This document shows positions 28,746 to 37,402 of a stretch of 64,000 nucleotides of DNA, piece by piece. Both the position numbers and the translations under genes were made by a program. A model generated the notes under the pieces. The model saw only the letters and a list, made by a program, of their open reading frames with translations, searched no databases and was not told the DNA's origin. This DNA comes from Actinopolyspora mzabensis (GTDB lineage Bacteria > Actinomycetota > Actinomycetes > Mycobacteriales > Pseudonocardiaceae), in the NCBI RefSeq assembly GCF_900101095.1, contig NZ_FNFM01000001.1, positions 186,001 to 250,000 on the forward strand. Direction: 5' to 3'. How positions within the stretch are numbered: the stretch's first letter is position 1; every line of letters begins with the position of its first letter.

Positions 28746-29156
28746 ATGAGTGGCAATAAAATCGTAAACGGCGTGTCGAGCAGGCTTTTCCGGTGTTTCG
28801 TCTTCCCGGTGCTCAGTCTGGTTTTCGTCGCCGTTTTCTCGTTTTCCGTGAGCGCGGGGACTGCGGCGGCCGAGCCCTATCCGTGTGGGGACCGGGGGGA
28901 GACCGGCTTGTGCGCGGACAATCTGCGTGCCCTGAACGTCCGGACGGGGCCCGCCACGTCCTATACCGCGCTTTCCCGTGCTCCCGAGGGCAAGTCGATG
29001 GCCATAGACTGCTGGAGCTTCGGGGAGTCGATCAAGGGCGACAACATCTGGTACTACATAACCTGGGTGTCTTCCTTCGACGGTCACTCCGGTTTCGTCA
29101 CCGGGTACTACCTGAACACGGGGCCTGATCCAGCTCCTGGTATTCCTCAGTGCTAG
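28746..29156 (+). CDS. Small secreted protein with SH3-like features
   Basis: A 136-residue exported protein. A long signal peptide (FVFPVLSLVFVAVFSFSVSA, cleavage near AGTAAAE at about 42) is followed by a mature domain of about 90 residues with four cysteines. ALNVRTGPATSYTAL is the N-V-R-x-G-P pattern of bacterial SH3 domains, and WYYITW...GFVTGYYLN fits the rest of that fold. Such domains bind cell-wall peptides. ATG at 28746 follows a weak site. The gene lies in AT-richer DNA, which suggests acquisition. Confidence 0.75.
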   Translation: MSGNKIVNGVSSRLFRCFVFPVLSLVFVAVFSFSVSAGTAAAEPYPCGDRGETGLCADNLRALNVRTGPATSYTALSRAPEGKSMAIDCWSFGESIKGDNIWYYITWVSSFDGHSGFVTGYYLNTGPDPAPGIPQC

Positions 29157-29242
29157 GCCTGAATCCCCGCCCGGCAGCCTGGCCGTGTGGTCGGTTCGGC
29201 CCACCGGTTTCCCGCTCCCAGGGCATCCGGTCAAGGGACTGT

Positions 29243-29269
29243 CGTGACAGCGCGACTCGTGCTGTCACG
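29243..29269. terminator. Convergent terminator hairpin
   Basis: CGTGACAGC (29243-29251) pairs perfectly with GCTGTCACG (29261-29269) between the convergent stops of the secreted protein (29156) and pth (29323). Confidence 0.65.
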
Positions 29270-29322
29270 GTCGGGCATCCGGATCGAAGAAGGAGCCGGG
29301 GAACGACTGGCCCGAAACCCCG

Positions 29323-29913
29323 TCAGTGGAACTCGTTCTGCGCGGCCTCCAGGCCCTTGGCCGCCAGTGTCGACACCGCGTCGGCGCAGCGATCGACGAA
29401 GAACCCGAGTTCGGACCGCTCGGTGCGCGAGAAGTCGCGCAGCACGTAGTCGGCCGGATCCATCCGCCCCGGCGGGCGGTCCACCCCGAACCGCACCCGC
29501 AGGTAGTCGCGAGTGCCGAGCGACTTGCTGATGGAGCGGAGCCCGTTGTGGCCGTTCTCGCCGCCGCCCCGCTTCAGTCGGACGGTGCCGTATGTCAGGT
29601 CCAGCTCGTCGTGGATCACGATCACCGACTCCGGGGAGACCTTGTAGAACCTGGCCGCTCCCGCGACGGGGCCGCCGGACAGGTTCATCAGTGAACGGGA
29701 CTTGGCCAGCGCCACACGTGTGCCGTCCAGTCTGCCCTCGGCGACGTCGGCCCCGGACTTGTGCCGTTTGAACTTGCCGCCGACGCGTTCGGCCAGTTCG
29801 TCGGCCACCAGGAAACCCACGTTGTGTCGGTTGCCCGCGTAGCGCGGTCCCGGATTCCCCAGCCCGACGATCAGCGCGAGCCCGGTTGTGTCTTCACTGT
29901 CCCGTGTAGTCAC
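29323..29913 (-). CDS. pth: Peptidyl-tRNA hydrolase
   Basis: A 196-residue Pth that releases peptidyl-tRNA dropped from ribosomes. The signature is complete: [19 protein letters not shown] (catalytic His in NRHNVG), [39 protein letters not shown] and [16 protein letters not shown] at 29913 begins [11 protein letters not shown]. It lies downstream of rplY on the same strand, the order found in mycobacteria, but with a 330-bp gap that contains a mosaic repeat. Confidence 0.96.
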   Translation of the reverse strand: MTTRDSEDTTGLALIVGLGNPGPRYAGNRHNVGFLVADELAERVGGKFKRHKSGADVAEGRLDGTRVALAKSRSLMNLSGGPVAGAARFYKVSPESVIVIHDELDLTYGTVRLKRGGGENGHNGLRSISKSLGTRDYLRVRFGVDRPPGRMDPADYVLRDFSRTERSELGFFVDRCADAVSTLAAKGLEAAQNEFH

Positions 29914-30243
29914 GACATCCTCGGATTCGACTCAGCCGAACGGTGTGGCCGCGCGGGCCACCCGCACCTCGGCACCCGCTGCCACGGCGGTGCTTGTCGG
30001 TTCCTGTGCTGCCTCTGCTGGTGGGTACATGCGTTTGGTTAGCTTCGGCGCTCCCAGCGGCGAAACAACCACTGTCGCAGCTCGGCCCCCCTGCGTGGTC
30101 TCCCGTGCGGCTCTCGCGAAGGAGGCCCGACGTCGTGTAGTACCTACCCGATGTCGGGCCTCCCCGCGGCGAGAGCCGTGCGAGAGGCTCCGCCGCTGGA
30201 CCGGCTACGACAGCCGGACCGACGAAGTGTCACCCGTAGGTGA
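29914..30243. other. rplY-pth intergenic region
   Basis: 330 bp with no gene. The region holds the second complete 87-bp mosaic hairpin (30100-30186) and otherwise nothing that I can assign. Confidence 0.6.
30100..30186 (-). repeat. Mosaic hairpin repeat, complete copy 2
   Basis: An 87-bp element on the minus strand. The outer arms CTCCCGTGCGGCTCTCGC (30100) and GCGAGAGCCGTGCGAGAG (30169) pair, and the inner stem GGAGGCCCGAC/GTCGGGCCTCC is a perfect 11 bp. Read on the minus strand, the loop contains ACATCGGGTAGGTACTACAC, identical to copy 1 at 14066-14088, although the inner stem sequence is different. Conserved loop with changed but still paired stem argues for selection on structure. Confidence 0.8.
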
Positions 30244-30873
30244 TCACTCGTTCGCGGTCTCCTCCTCGGAGGCCTCCTCGACGACCCCGGCGCCGCTGGT
30301 GTCGATCTCGGACTCCATGTCGGCCTCGGTCGGGGCCTCGGAGACGTTGACGACCAGGACGTCCTCACCGCTCTGCAGCGTGATGCCGCGCGGCAGGGTC
30401 ACGTCCGGGGCGTGGAACTGGGTGCCGGCCTCGGCGTCCTGGATCGAGATCTCCAGCTGCTCCGGAATGTGGGTGGCCTCGGCCTCCACCTGGATCTCGT
30501 TCGCGTCCTGGGTGACCAGGGTGCCGGGAGCGGCCTCGCCGTTGACCACGACCGGCACGTTGACGGTGACCTTCTCGCCGCGCTTGACCAGCAGCAGGTC
30601 CACGTGCTCGATGTAGCCCTTGGTCGGGTGCGAGGTGATCTCCTTGCACAGGGCGAGCTCGCTCTTGCCGCCCGTCACGTCGACGGTCAGCACGGCGTTG
30701 CGGCCGTTCTCACGGACCACCCGGGCGAAATCCACGGTGGGCAGCGCGAGGTGCTTCGGGTCGGAACCGTGACCGTAGAGCACCGCGGGGATCTTGCCCG
30801 CCCGGCGGTACCTGCGGGCGGCTCCCTTGCCGAACTCGTGGCGCTGTTCCGCTGCGAGACGTACTTCGGACAC
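30244..30873 (-). CDS. rplY: 50S ribosomal protein L25 / general stress protein Ctc
   Basis: A 209-residue long-form L25 (CTC type). The N-terminal 5S-rRNA-binding domain (RLAAEQRHEFGKGAARRYRRAGKIPAVLYGHG) is followed by the C-terminal TL5 domain (EHVDLLLVKRGEKVTVNVPV, then ITLQSGEDVLVVNV) and an acidic tail (VVEEASEEETANE). The acidic tail is usual in salt-adapted actinobacteria. GTG at 30873 begins MSEVRLAAEQ. Genomic order rplY-pth is conserved. Confidence 0.95.
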   Translation of the reverse strand: MSEVRLAAEQRHEFGKGAARRYRRAGKIPAVLYGHGSDPKHLALPTVDFARVVRENGRNAVLTVDVTGGKSELALCKEITSHPTKGYIEHVDLLLVKRGEKVTVNVPVVVNGEAAPGTLVTQDANEIQVEAEATHIPEQLEISIQDAEAGTQFHAPDVTLPRGITLQSGEDVLVVNVSEAPTEADMESEIDTSGAGVVEEASEEETANE

Positions 30874-31203
30874 GGTGGCGTACTCCTTGGCTCAGGGATG
30901 GTGTGCATCAGTCGCTGTCCTGCGGCGGCGCGACGCGCGACTGGTATGGCGGTCGGGGCGCCGAACGCTCTGCCGAAACCCTGGGAGCCGGAGCGGTGCA
31001 CCGGTGTCCCACCGGTGACCACCAGCCGCCACGCCGATAACGCCGGGTTCTCGAACCCGACCTCGCCGAGGCAACCATGCCATTGTATGCGGCGGTCGTT
31101 CCGGCCGGTTAACCGGCGGGGGCGAAGGGAGGGCGCTCGGATCCGGACGGGTTTCGCCGGCAATGCCTTTCCTGTCCGCCCGCGCGATACTAGGTTGATC
31201 CGC
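30874..31203. other. Divergent promoter region rplY / Nramp
   Basis: 330 bp between divergent genes. Visible elements are a hairpin CGGGTTC-TC-GAACCCG at 31044-31059 and the perfect 14-bp palindrome GCCGGTTAACCGGC at 31104-31117, a candidate operator for the transporter gene. No ORF is convincing. Confidence 0.5.
31104..31117. promoter_or_regulatory. Perfect palindrome upstream of Nramp gene
   Basis: GCCGGTTAACCGGC lies 87 bp before the transporter start. A metal-responsive repressor is the obvious hypothesis for an Nramp gene, but the sequence is not a textbook DtxR/MntR box. Confidence 0.4.
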
Positions 31204-32487
31204 ATGACTGCCGAGACCACCGCGAGTGAGCCAGCGAGCACGGACTGGCGCAGTAGGCTCCGGCGCGTCGGGCCGGGCATCATGGCAGCCGCCACCGGTG
31301 TCGGTGCGGGTGATCTGGTCGCCACGCTGGTGGCGGGCTCACGCTTCGGTTACGCCCTGTTCTGGGCGATCCTGCTCGGAACCGTTTTCAAGATGGGTAT
31401 CGGCGAGGCGGTGGGGCGCTGGCATCTCGGTTCCGGCAGCACGATCCTCGCCGGTTGGCGCTCGCTCGGACGCTGGGCCACCAATTTCTTCGGCGTCTAC
31501 ATCGTGCTGTGGGGTTTCGTCTACGGCGCTACCGCCATGTCGGCCACCGGTCTGCCGCTGAACGCGCTGTTCCCCGGGTTGTCCGTGCGTTACTGGGGGA
31601 TGATCTGCGGCGTCGTCGGCCTGGTGCTGGTGTGGCTGGGCCGGTACCGGCTGCTGGAACGGCTGATGACGATCCTGGTCGGCGTCATGTTCGTGGCCGT
31701 GGTGGGAACCGCCGTGCTGGTCGGGCCGAACATCGTCGCGCTCGGCGGCGGACTCGTTCCCCGGCTGCCGGAGGGGTCACTGGCCTATGTGCTGGGTTTG
31801 ATGGGCGGTGTCGGCGGCACGATCACGATGGCCGCCTACGGCTACTGGACCATGGCGAAGGGGTGGCGGACCCCGCGTTGGATCCCGTTCATGCGCACCG
31901 ACAACGCGGTCGGCTACCTCACCACCGGCATCTTCGTGGTGGCGATGCTGATCGTGGGCTCCGAACTGCTGCTGGGGCAGGGCATGGCCGACGGCGACCG
32001 CGGTCTGCTCGAACTCGGGCAGCGACTGGCCGCGGATTACGGGCAGTGGGCGCGACTGCCGTTCCTGGTCGGATTCCTGGCGGTGACGTTCACATCCCTG
32101 CTGGGCGTGTGGAACGGGGTGAGTCTGCTGTTCGCCGACTGGTGGCGTACCTGGTGGGCACGCCCGGAAACCGGTTCGGCCTCCGGTACCGGACACGAGA
32201 GCACGGCAGGGATGCGCAGTTGGCCGTTCCGCGGGTATGCGCTCTGGTTGACCGTTCCCCCGATGTCGCTGCTGTTCCTGGACAAGCCGTTCCAGCTCAC
32301 CATCGCCTACGGGGTGTTGGGTGCGCTGTTCATGCCGTTCCTGGCCGGGACACTGCTGGTGCTGCTGAACTCCGCACGGATGCCCGCCGCCCACCGCTCG
32401 CGATGGCTGTCCAACACCGTGTTGACACTGTGCCTGGTGCTGTTCGTCGTGCTGGCGGTCGACAAGCTGATCGGCTACGTCTCCTGA
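31204..32487 (+). CDS. Nramp family metal transporter
   Basis: A 427-residue membrane protein with about eleven hydrophobic segments. RRVGPGIMAAATGVGAGDLVATLVAGSRFGYALFW is the Nramp-type first helix with the GxGD metal-site region (here TGVGAGDL, where classical Mn/Fe Nramps have DPGN). This variation resembles the Mg2+-transporting or unusual Nramp branches. GGVGGTITMAAYGYWTMAKGW corresponds to the helix 6 region, lacking the MPH motif. Metal specificity is therefore open. ATG at 31204 is the start; the reading frame extends upstream without support. Confidence 0.82.
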   Translation: MTAETTASEPASTDWRSRLRRVGPGIMAAATGVGAGDLVATLVAGSRFGYALFWAILLGTVFKMGIGEAVGRWHLGSGSTILAGWRSLGRWATNFFGVYIVLWGFVYGATAMSATGLPLNALFPGLSVRYWGMICGVVGLVLVWLGRYRLLERLMTILVGVMFVAVVGTAVLVGPNIVALGGGLVPRLPEGSLAYVLGLMGGVGGTITMAAYGYWTMAKGWRTPRWIPFMRTDNAVGYLTTGIFVVAMLIVGSELLLGQGMADGDRGLLELGQRLAADYGQWARLPFLVGFLAVTFTSLLGVWNGVSLLFADWWRTWWARPETGSASGTGHESTAGMRSWPFRGYALWLTVPPMSLLFLDKPFQLTIAYGVLGALFMPFLAGTLLVLLNSARMPAAHRSRWLSNTVLTLCLVLFVVLAVDKLIGYVS

Positions 32488-32537
32488 CAGGCCTTCGTCG
32501 ACCCGGCCGGTTGTCCCAGCCCTGTCGCACTCGGGGC

Positions 32538-32563
32538 GCGGCGATCTCGCGCGAGATCGCCGC
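32538..32563. terminator. Bidirectional terminator, 26-bp perfect palindrome (CGATTTC family, copy 5)
   Basis: GCGGCGATCTCGC joined to GCGAGATCGCCGC is a perfect palindrome between convergent stops (32487 and 32593). It is a GATCTC variant of the dispersed GATTTC family. Confidence 0.75.
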
Positions 32564-32592
32564 TTCCCGGTCGCGCAGGATACGGGGGCAGG

Positions 32593-33579
32593 TCAGGCCT
32601 GGCCGTTGAACAGTCCGGTCACCGAGCCGTCCTCGAACACCTGGTGCACCGCCTTGGCGATGAGCGGAGCGATCGAGAGCACCGTGAGCTTCTCGAACCG
32701 CTTCTCCTCGGGGATCGGCAGTGTGTTGGTCAGCACCACCTGCTTGGCACCGCTGTTGGAGAGCCGCTCCACGGCCGGGCCGGACAGCACGCCGTGCGTC
32801 GCGGCGATGATCACGTCCTTGGCGCCCGCCTCCAGCAGCTGCTCGGTGGCCTTCACGATCGTCCCGCCGGTGTCGATCATGTCGTCGACCAGCACGCACA
32901 GCCGGTTCTCCACGTCACCCACCACGCGGTTGGCCACCACCTCGTTGGGCTTGGACGGGTCGCGGGTCTTGTGGATGAAGGCCAGCGGTGTCCCACCGAG
33001 GTTGTCCGCCCACTTCTCGGCCACACGTACCCGGCCGGAGTCGGGGGAGACGACCGTGATCCGCTCCTCGGAGTAGGCGTCCCTGACGTAGTCGGACAGC
33101 ACGGTCTGGGCCAGCAGGTGGTCCACCGGGCCGTCGAAGAAGCCCTGGATCTGATCCGTGTGCAGATCCACGGTCAGGATGCGGTCGGCGCCCGCGGTCT
33201 TGAACAGATCGGCCATCAACCGCGCCGAGATGGGCTCACGGCCCTTGTGCTTCTTGTCCTGCCTGGCGTAACCGTAGAACGGCAGGACCACCGTGATGCG
33301 CTTGGCGCTACCGCGCTTGAGCGCGTCCACCATGACCAGCTGCTCCATCACGGCCTCGTTGATGGGGCTGCTGTGCGACTGGATCACGAACGCGTCACAT
33401 CCGCGCACCGACTCGTCGTAGCGGACGAATATCTCGCCGTTGGCGAACTCGTAGGCCGCCTGCGGGGTGACCGTAACGTCCAGATGCTTGGCGACCTCCT
33501 CGGCCAGTTCCGGATGGCTGCGGCCGGAAAAGAGTTTGAGGCTCTTCTTCGGAGTCGCAGACATTGCACTCACGGTCAT
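32593..33579 (-). CDS. prs: Ribose-phosphate pyrophosphokinase (PRPP synthetase)
   Basis: A 328-residue enzyme making PRPP from ribose-5-phosphate and ATP, feeding nucleotide, His and Trp synthesis. Motifs: SGRSHPELAEEVAKHL, FANGEIFVRYDESVRG, FYGYARQDKKHKGREPISARL (catalytic loop), ILTVDLHTDQIQGFFD and the PRPP-binding VLVDDMIDTGGTI. ATG at 33579 follows GGGAGGGG; ATG at 33564 is an alternative. It is downstream of glmU, with 35 bp between, a conserved operon. Confidence 0.96.
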   Translation of the reverse strand: MTVSAMSATPKKSLKLFSGRSHPELAEEVAKHLDVTVTPQAAYEFANGEIFVRYDESVRGCDAFVIQSHSSPINEAVMEQLVMVDALKRGSAKRITVVLPFYGYARQDKKHKGREPISARLMADLFKTAGADRILTVDLHTDQIQGFFDGPVDHLLAQTVLSDYVRDAYSEERITVVSPDSGRVRVAEKWADNLGGTPLAFIHKTRDPSKPNEVVANRVVGDVENRLCVLVDDMIDTGGTIVKATEQLLEAGAKDVIIAATHGVLSGPAVERLSNSGAKQVVLTNTLPIPEEKRFEKLTVLSIAPLIAKAVHQVFEDGSVTGLFNGQA

Positions 33580-33614
33580 CGTCCCCTCCCGTTGACGGCT
33601 GAAAAGCTCGAGTG

Positions 33615-35114
33615 TCACTCGTCGTTCTCGGTGGAGTTCCCACGGTCGGCCAGCGCACGCTGGGCGGCCTCGTCGGCGGCTGTGCCGGGACGTCGTTTGG
33701 CGACCCAGCCTTCGATGTTGCGTTGTTTCCCCCGGGCGACCGCCATCGCACCGGGAGGGACATCCTCCGTGATGACCGAGCCCGCGGCGGTGTAGGCGCC
33801 GTCGTCCACCCGAACCGGAGCCACGAACATGTTGTCGGCACCGGTACGTGCGTGAGAGCCGATTACCGTGTGGTGTTTGGCCACGCCGTCGTAGTTGACG
33901 AAAACCGTGGCAGCTCCGATATTACTGTTCGTGCCAACCGTGGCGTCCCCGACGTAGCTCAGGTGAGGGACCTTGGTCCCCGCGCCGATGTCGGCGTTCT
34001 TCACCTCGACAAAAGTACCTATCTTGCCGCCCTCGCCGAGACGGGTGCCCGAACGGAGATAGGCGAACGGCCCCACCGAGGCCCCCGCGGCGACCTCGGC
34101 GTGCTCGCCGTGGGTGGACACGACCTCGGCGCCCGCGCCGACCGAGCAGGCGGTCAGCGTCGTTTCCGGGCCGATGCTCGCGCCCTCCCCGACGGTCGTG
34201 CCCGCACGCAGCCGGACGTTCGGTTCCAGCACGACGTCCCGGCCGAGCCACACGTCGCAATCCAGCCACACACTGCTCGGATCGGTGATCGTGACGCCCT
34301 CGCGCATCCAGTGCAGCAGCATCCTGCGGTTGAGCTCGGCCCCCACCGAGGCGAGCTGGACGCGGTCGTTGACCCCTTCGACCAGCCAGTTGTCCGAGCA
34401 CACCAGAGCGCCCACCCCGTGGCCCTCGCCCCGGGCTATCGCCACCACGTCGGTGAGGTACAGCTCGCCCTGCGAATTGTCGGTGGAAAGCCGCCCCAGC
34501 GCGGTGTCGAGGAAACCCGCGTCGAAGGCGTAGACCCCGGAATTGATCTCGTCGATCGCGGCCTGATCGGGCGTGGCGTCCTTCTGCTCCACAATGGAGG
34601 CGACCTCGCCCGCCGCGTCGCGCACGATCCGGCCGTAACCCGCCGGATGCTCCACCACGGCGGTCAACAGGGTCACCGCGTTGCCGGCTCGGCGGTGTTC
34701 CCGCAGCAGCTCCCGCATCGTGGCGGAATCGAGCAGCGGAATATCACCGTAGGTGACCAGCACGGTCCCGGCGGACTCCCGCTGTTGTCGCCCACAGCGC
34801 ACCGCGTGGCCGGTGCCGAGCTGCTCCTGCTGCACCACCGTCTCGATGCGGCGACCGAGTCCGTCCTGCAGCGTTGCGAGATGTTCGTCGACGGCCTGTC
34901 TGCCGTGCCCGATGACCACACTCAACTCGTCGGGTTCCGCACCCGCGGCGGCGCGGACGGAATGCTCGAGCAGCGGTCTGCCCGCGATCCGGTGCAGCAC
35001 CTTCGGAGTCGCGGACTTCATTCGAGTGCCTTCGCCCGCGGCCAACACGAGCACACTCACGGGGTCGGAGGACATGCCGTCCGAAGGCGGCTGGGCCGAA
35101 ACGCCCTCGAGCAT
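33615..35114 (-). CDS. glmU: Bifunctional UDP-N-acetylglucosamine pyrophosphorylase / glucosamine-1-phosphate N-acetyltransferase
   Basis: A 499-residue enzyme that makes UDP-GlcNAc for peptidoglycan. The N-terminal uridylyltransferase has VLAAGEGTRMKSATPKVLH, QEQLGTGHAV and VTYGDIPLL. The C-terminal left-handed beta-helix (from about residue 260, hexapeptide repeats such as IGPETTLTACSVGAGAEV) carries the acetyltransferase with KVPHLSYVGDATVG and NYDG. ATG at 35114 has GAGGGAGAG upstream; a start at MSSDPVS (13 residues later) is possible. Confidence 0.96.
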   Translation of the reverse strand: MLEGVSAQPPSDGMSSDPVSVLVLAAGEGTRMKSATPKVLHRIAGRPLLEHSVRAAAGAEPDELSVVIGHGRQAVDEHLATLQDGLGRRIETVVQQEQLGTGHAVRCGRQQRESAGTVLVTYGDIPLLDSATMRELLREHRRAGNAVTLLTAVVEHPAGYGRIVRDAAGEVASIVEQKDATPDQAAIDEINSGVYAFDAGFLDTALGRLSTDNSQGELYLTDVVAIARGEGHGVGALVCSDNWLVEGVNDRVQLASVGAELNRRMLLHWMREGVTITDPSSVWLDCDVWLGRDVVLEPNVRLRAGTTVGEGASIGPETTLTACSVGAGAEVVSTHGEHAEVAAGASVGPFAYLRSGTRLGEGGKIGTFVEVKNADIGAGTKVPHLSYVGDATVGTNSNIGAATVFVNYDGVAKHHTVIGSHARTGADNMFVAPVRVDDGAYTAAGSVITEDVPPGAMAVARGKQRNIEGWVAKRRPGTAADEAAQRALADRGNSTENDE

Positions 35115-35532
35115 CGATGCTCTCCCTCGGAGTCCAGCGGTTTCGACGCCGACTCACCGCCACCCGTGGTTACTGCCGGACTCCGCGAGACCGAACCCGT
35201 AGCAGTCCCGGTAAGGACGGTGCCTGTACGTCCAATCGGGTGAAGGGTAACTGGCCGGACGCTGTATCGGATCGCTGCCCCGGTATGTACTGGCGTGGCG
35301 GTGTGCCGGTGAGGGAATGTTACCGCGCGTGTGCGTTCCGTGCGCGGTTTCGTGTGGTTTCTCGCGTGTTCAACTTCCGCGCGTCCGTGCGCGGTCCGCG
35401 CGCTCCGGAGTCCGGAACGGATGTGACCAGGGGCGCCCGGCGCCATCGGCGTGTTGCGACTCACGTCCCGCTCCTCCGGCGGGGGCGAGTTCCGTCCCGA
35501 ATTCCGGACACCTCGGCTAACCCGCACGACGA
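35115..35532. other. Intergenic region upstream of glmU-prs
   Basis: 418 bp between the GGDEF gene stop and the glmU start, on the same strand. It should contain the glmU promoter. I see repetitive GCGCG-rich text around 35320-35400 but no assignable motif or gene. Confidence 0.45.
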
Positions 35533-37269
35533 CTACTGCTCCGATTCGGGTGGGATCCAGGCAGGCGGTTCGGCGGGATCACCGTGGTGCGCGTCCCCGG
35601 ACATCGCCGCTACCTGATTACCACCCCGCCGTTTCGACTGGTACATCGCGGTGTCGGAACGGGCCAGCACCTCGCTGCCGCTCTCCTGGGGCAGCATCGC
35701 CACCACCCCGATGGACAGCGTCACCCCCCGGGACAGCGAACCGGGCAGCCGGGACACGGCGTTGACCGTGCGGGTCAGCGCGCTCTCGGCGGCCTCCAGC
35801 TCCACCCCGGGCAGCAGGACCACGAACTCGTCACCGCCGTAGCGCGAGACGAGGTCGTCGGCGCGGAGCGTGTCGCTGAGCGTGCGCGCGATGACCCGGA
35901 GGACTTCGTCGCCCTCGGCGTGCGAGAGCTGGTCGTTGACCTCCTTGAAACCGTCCAGATCGACCAGTGCCACCGAGAGCGGCTGCGACTCGGGTTCACG
36001 CAGCATGCTCTCCAGCTTCGCGTCCAGTGCTCTGCGGTTGGGCAGCCCGGTGAGCGGGTCGTGCATGGCCTGCCTGGTGATCGCGTGGTGCTGCCGGTTC
36101 AGTCGTTGCCGGTCCAGACGGGCCATCAGCGTGGCGCTGCGCGAGGCGCGCATGGTCCACAGCTCCGATTCGAGCTCCTGGGCGTACTCCTCGACGGCGA
36201 CGGCGGCGTTGTCCGGATCGAGCCTCGCGCGTCTGGCGTACTCGCGCACCAGCGAGATCCGCAGACTGGGTTCGGAGATGTCCTCGCAGACCCGCTGCCG
36301 CGTCTCGAAGAGCACTTTGGTCGCCTCGTCCGGACGTTCCGCGCTGTCGTAGCACCGTGCCAACGCGATCGCTATGATGATCGTTTCCTGTACGGGCAGC
36401 TCCAGCGCCGGATCGGAAACCTCCTCCAGCTTGTCGATGTGCGAACCGTTCGGCTCAGCCAGCGCGCAGGCGGCCGCCAGCACGGGCATCTGCTCCGCGG
36501 CCTTCCTGCCGGGCACCCGGGGGAACAACGACTCCTGCCACGGCCCGTCCACCGCTACCGCTATCTGCGCCGCGGTGCTGAACCTGCCGTCGGCGTCGTC
36601 CTGCTTGCCGATCCGCTCCAGCCGCAGGCCCCAGCCGAGCAGCATCCGGCACCGGTTGATCAGGTGGGTGGCGATCTCGTGCGGCCCGCCGCTCTCGCGG
36701 ATCCGGTGGTGTGCCCGGGCCATCACCTCGTCGGCGATGTCGAACACTCCCAGTTGGGTGAGTACGAGACCGATGTCGATCAGCGAGGTGGCCAGTAGCC
36801 GTTCCCAGGATCGCCTGCCCAGCGCCGCGTCCGGAACCAGGTCGTCGTCCAGGATCACCAGCGCTTCCGCGGCCTGGTTCAGGGCGTTGTCCTCGTTGCC
36901 GTCCAGCAGGGCCAGCCTGCCACGCAGGGCGTGCGCGTCGGCACGAAGCACGTCGAGTCGGTGTCTTCGTGCGTGTGTCAGCAGCTCGTCCAGCAGCGGG
37001 ACGGCTTGTTCGGCCATGCCCGGCGTGCACAGGCGCAGCGTCGCGCAGCAGCACAGCAGTTGTCCGAGCATCCTCGGGTGCCCTCGTCTGCGGGCCTCGG
37101 TGAGGAGATTGTCCGCTTCCCGACGAGTGGCGTCCCGCCCCTGTGGATCACTGTGCTGACCGATGACCTGCAGTTCGCGCGCACGTCCGACCAACCACGC
37201 GTCGGACAGTTCACCGAGCGAGGTTGCCGCTCCCTCCCGCGCGTCAACCACGTCGTCGCGCAGCGGCAC
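35533..37269 (-). CDS. GGDEF-domain protein (diguanylate cyclase) with helical repeat N-terminus
   Basis: A 578-residue soluble protein. About 400 residues of helical, TPR-like repeats come first (for example WERLLATSLIDIGLVLTQLG). The C-terminal GGDEF domain begins at about 405 (HDPLTGLPNRRALDAKLE), has ALVDLDGFKEVND and the intact active-site SRYGGDEFVVLLPG. The intact motif suggests synthesis of cyclic-di-GMP. There is no membrane segment, so sensing is probably cytoplasmic through the repeats. It lies next to a tRNA-Gln gene. Confidence 0.9.
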   Translation of the reverse strand: MPLRDDVVDAREGAATSLGELSDAWLVGRARELQVIGQHSDPQGRDATRREADNLLTEARRRGHPRMLGQLLCCCATLRLCTPGMAEQAVPLLDELLTHARRHRLDVLRADAHALRGRLALLDGNEDNALNQAAEALVILDDDLVPDAALGRRSWERLLATSLIDIGLVLTQLGVFDIADEVMARAHHRIRESGGPHEIATHLINRCRMLLGWGLRLERIGKQDDADGRFSTAAQIAVAVDGPWQESLFPRVPGRKAAEQMPVLAAACALAEPNGSHIDKLEEVSDPALELPVQETIIIAIALARCYDSAERPDEATKVLFETRQRVCEDISEPSLRISLVREYARRARLDPDNAAVAVEEYAQELESELWTMRASRSATLMARLDRQRLNRQHHAITRQAMHDPLTGLPNRRALDAKLESMLREPESQPLSVALVDLDGFKEVNDQLSHAEGDEVLRVIARTLSDTLRADDLVSRYGGDEFVVLLPGVELEAAESALTRTVNAVSRLPGSLSRGVTLSIGVVAMLPQESGSEVLARSDTAMYQSKRRGGNQVAAMSGDAHHGDPAEPPAWIPPESEQ

Positions 37270-37331
37270 ACACCCCCTGCCAAATCCGGCCGGGCCAGGC
37301 CGGTGCGTGTTGTCAACCGGGGTGCCGGTCG

Positions 37332-37402
37332 CTCCGCCGCCAGGATTCGAACCTGGACTATCGGAACCAAAATCCGAGGTGCTGCCTTTACACTACGGCG
37401 GA
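37332..37402 (-). tRNA. tRNA-Gln (anticodon TTG)
   Basis: A 71-nt cloverleaf on the minus strand. The acceptor TCCGCCG pairs with CGGCGGA (discriminator G), the D-arm contains AAAGGC, the anticodon stem TCGGA/TCCGA encloses TTTTGGT with anticodon TTG, and the T-arm is CCAGG-TTCGAAT-CCTGG. CCA is not encoded. The anticodon reads CAA glutamine codons, which are rare in this high-GC DNA. Confidence 0.95.

Noticed and set aside
31044..31059. Possible tRNA fragment (GGTTC-TC-GAACC hairpin)
   Set aside because: It lacks a 7-nt T-loop and there is no acceptor or anticodon arm nearby. It is only a hairpin.
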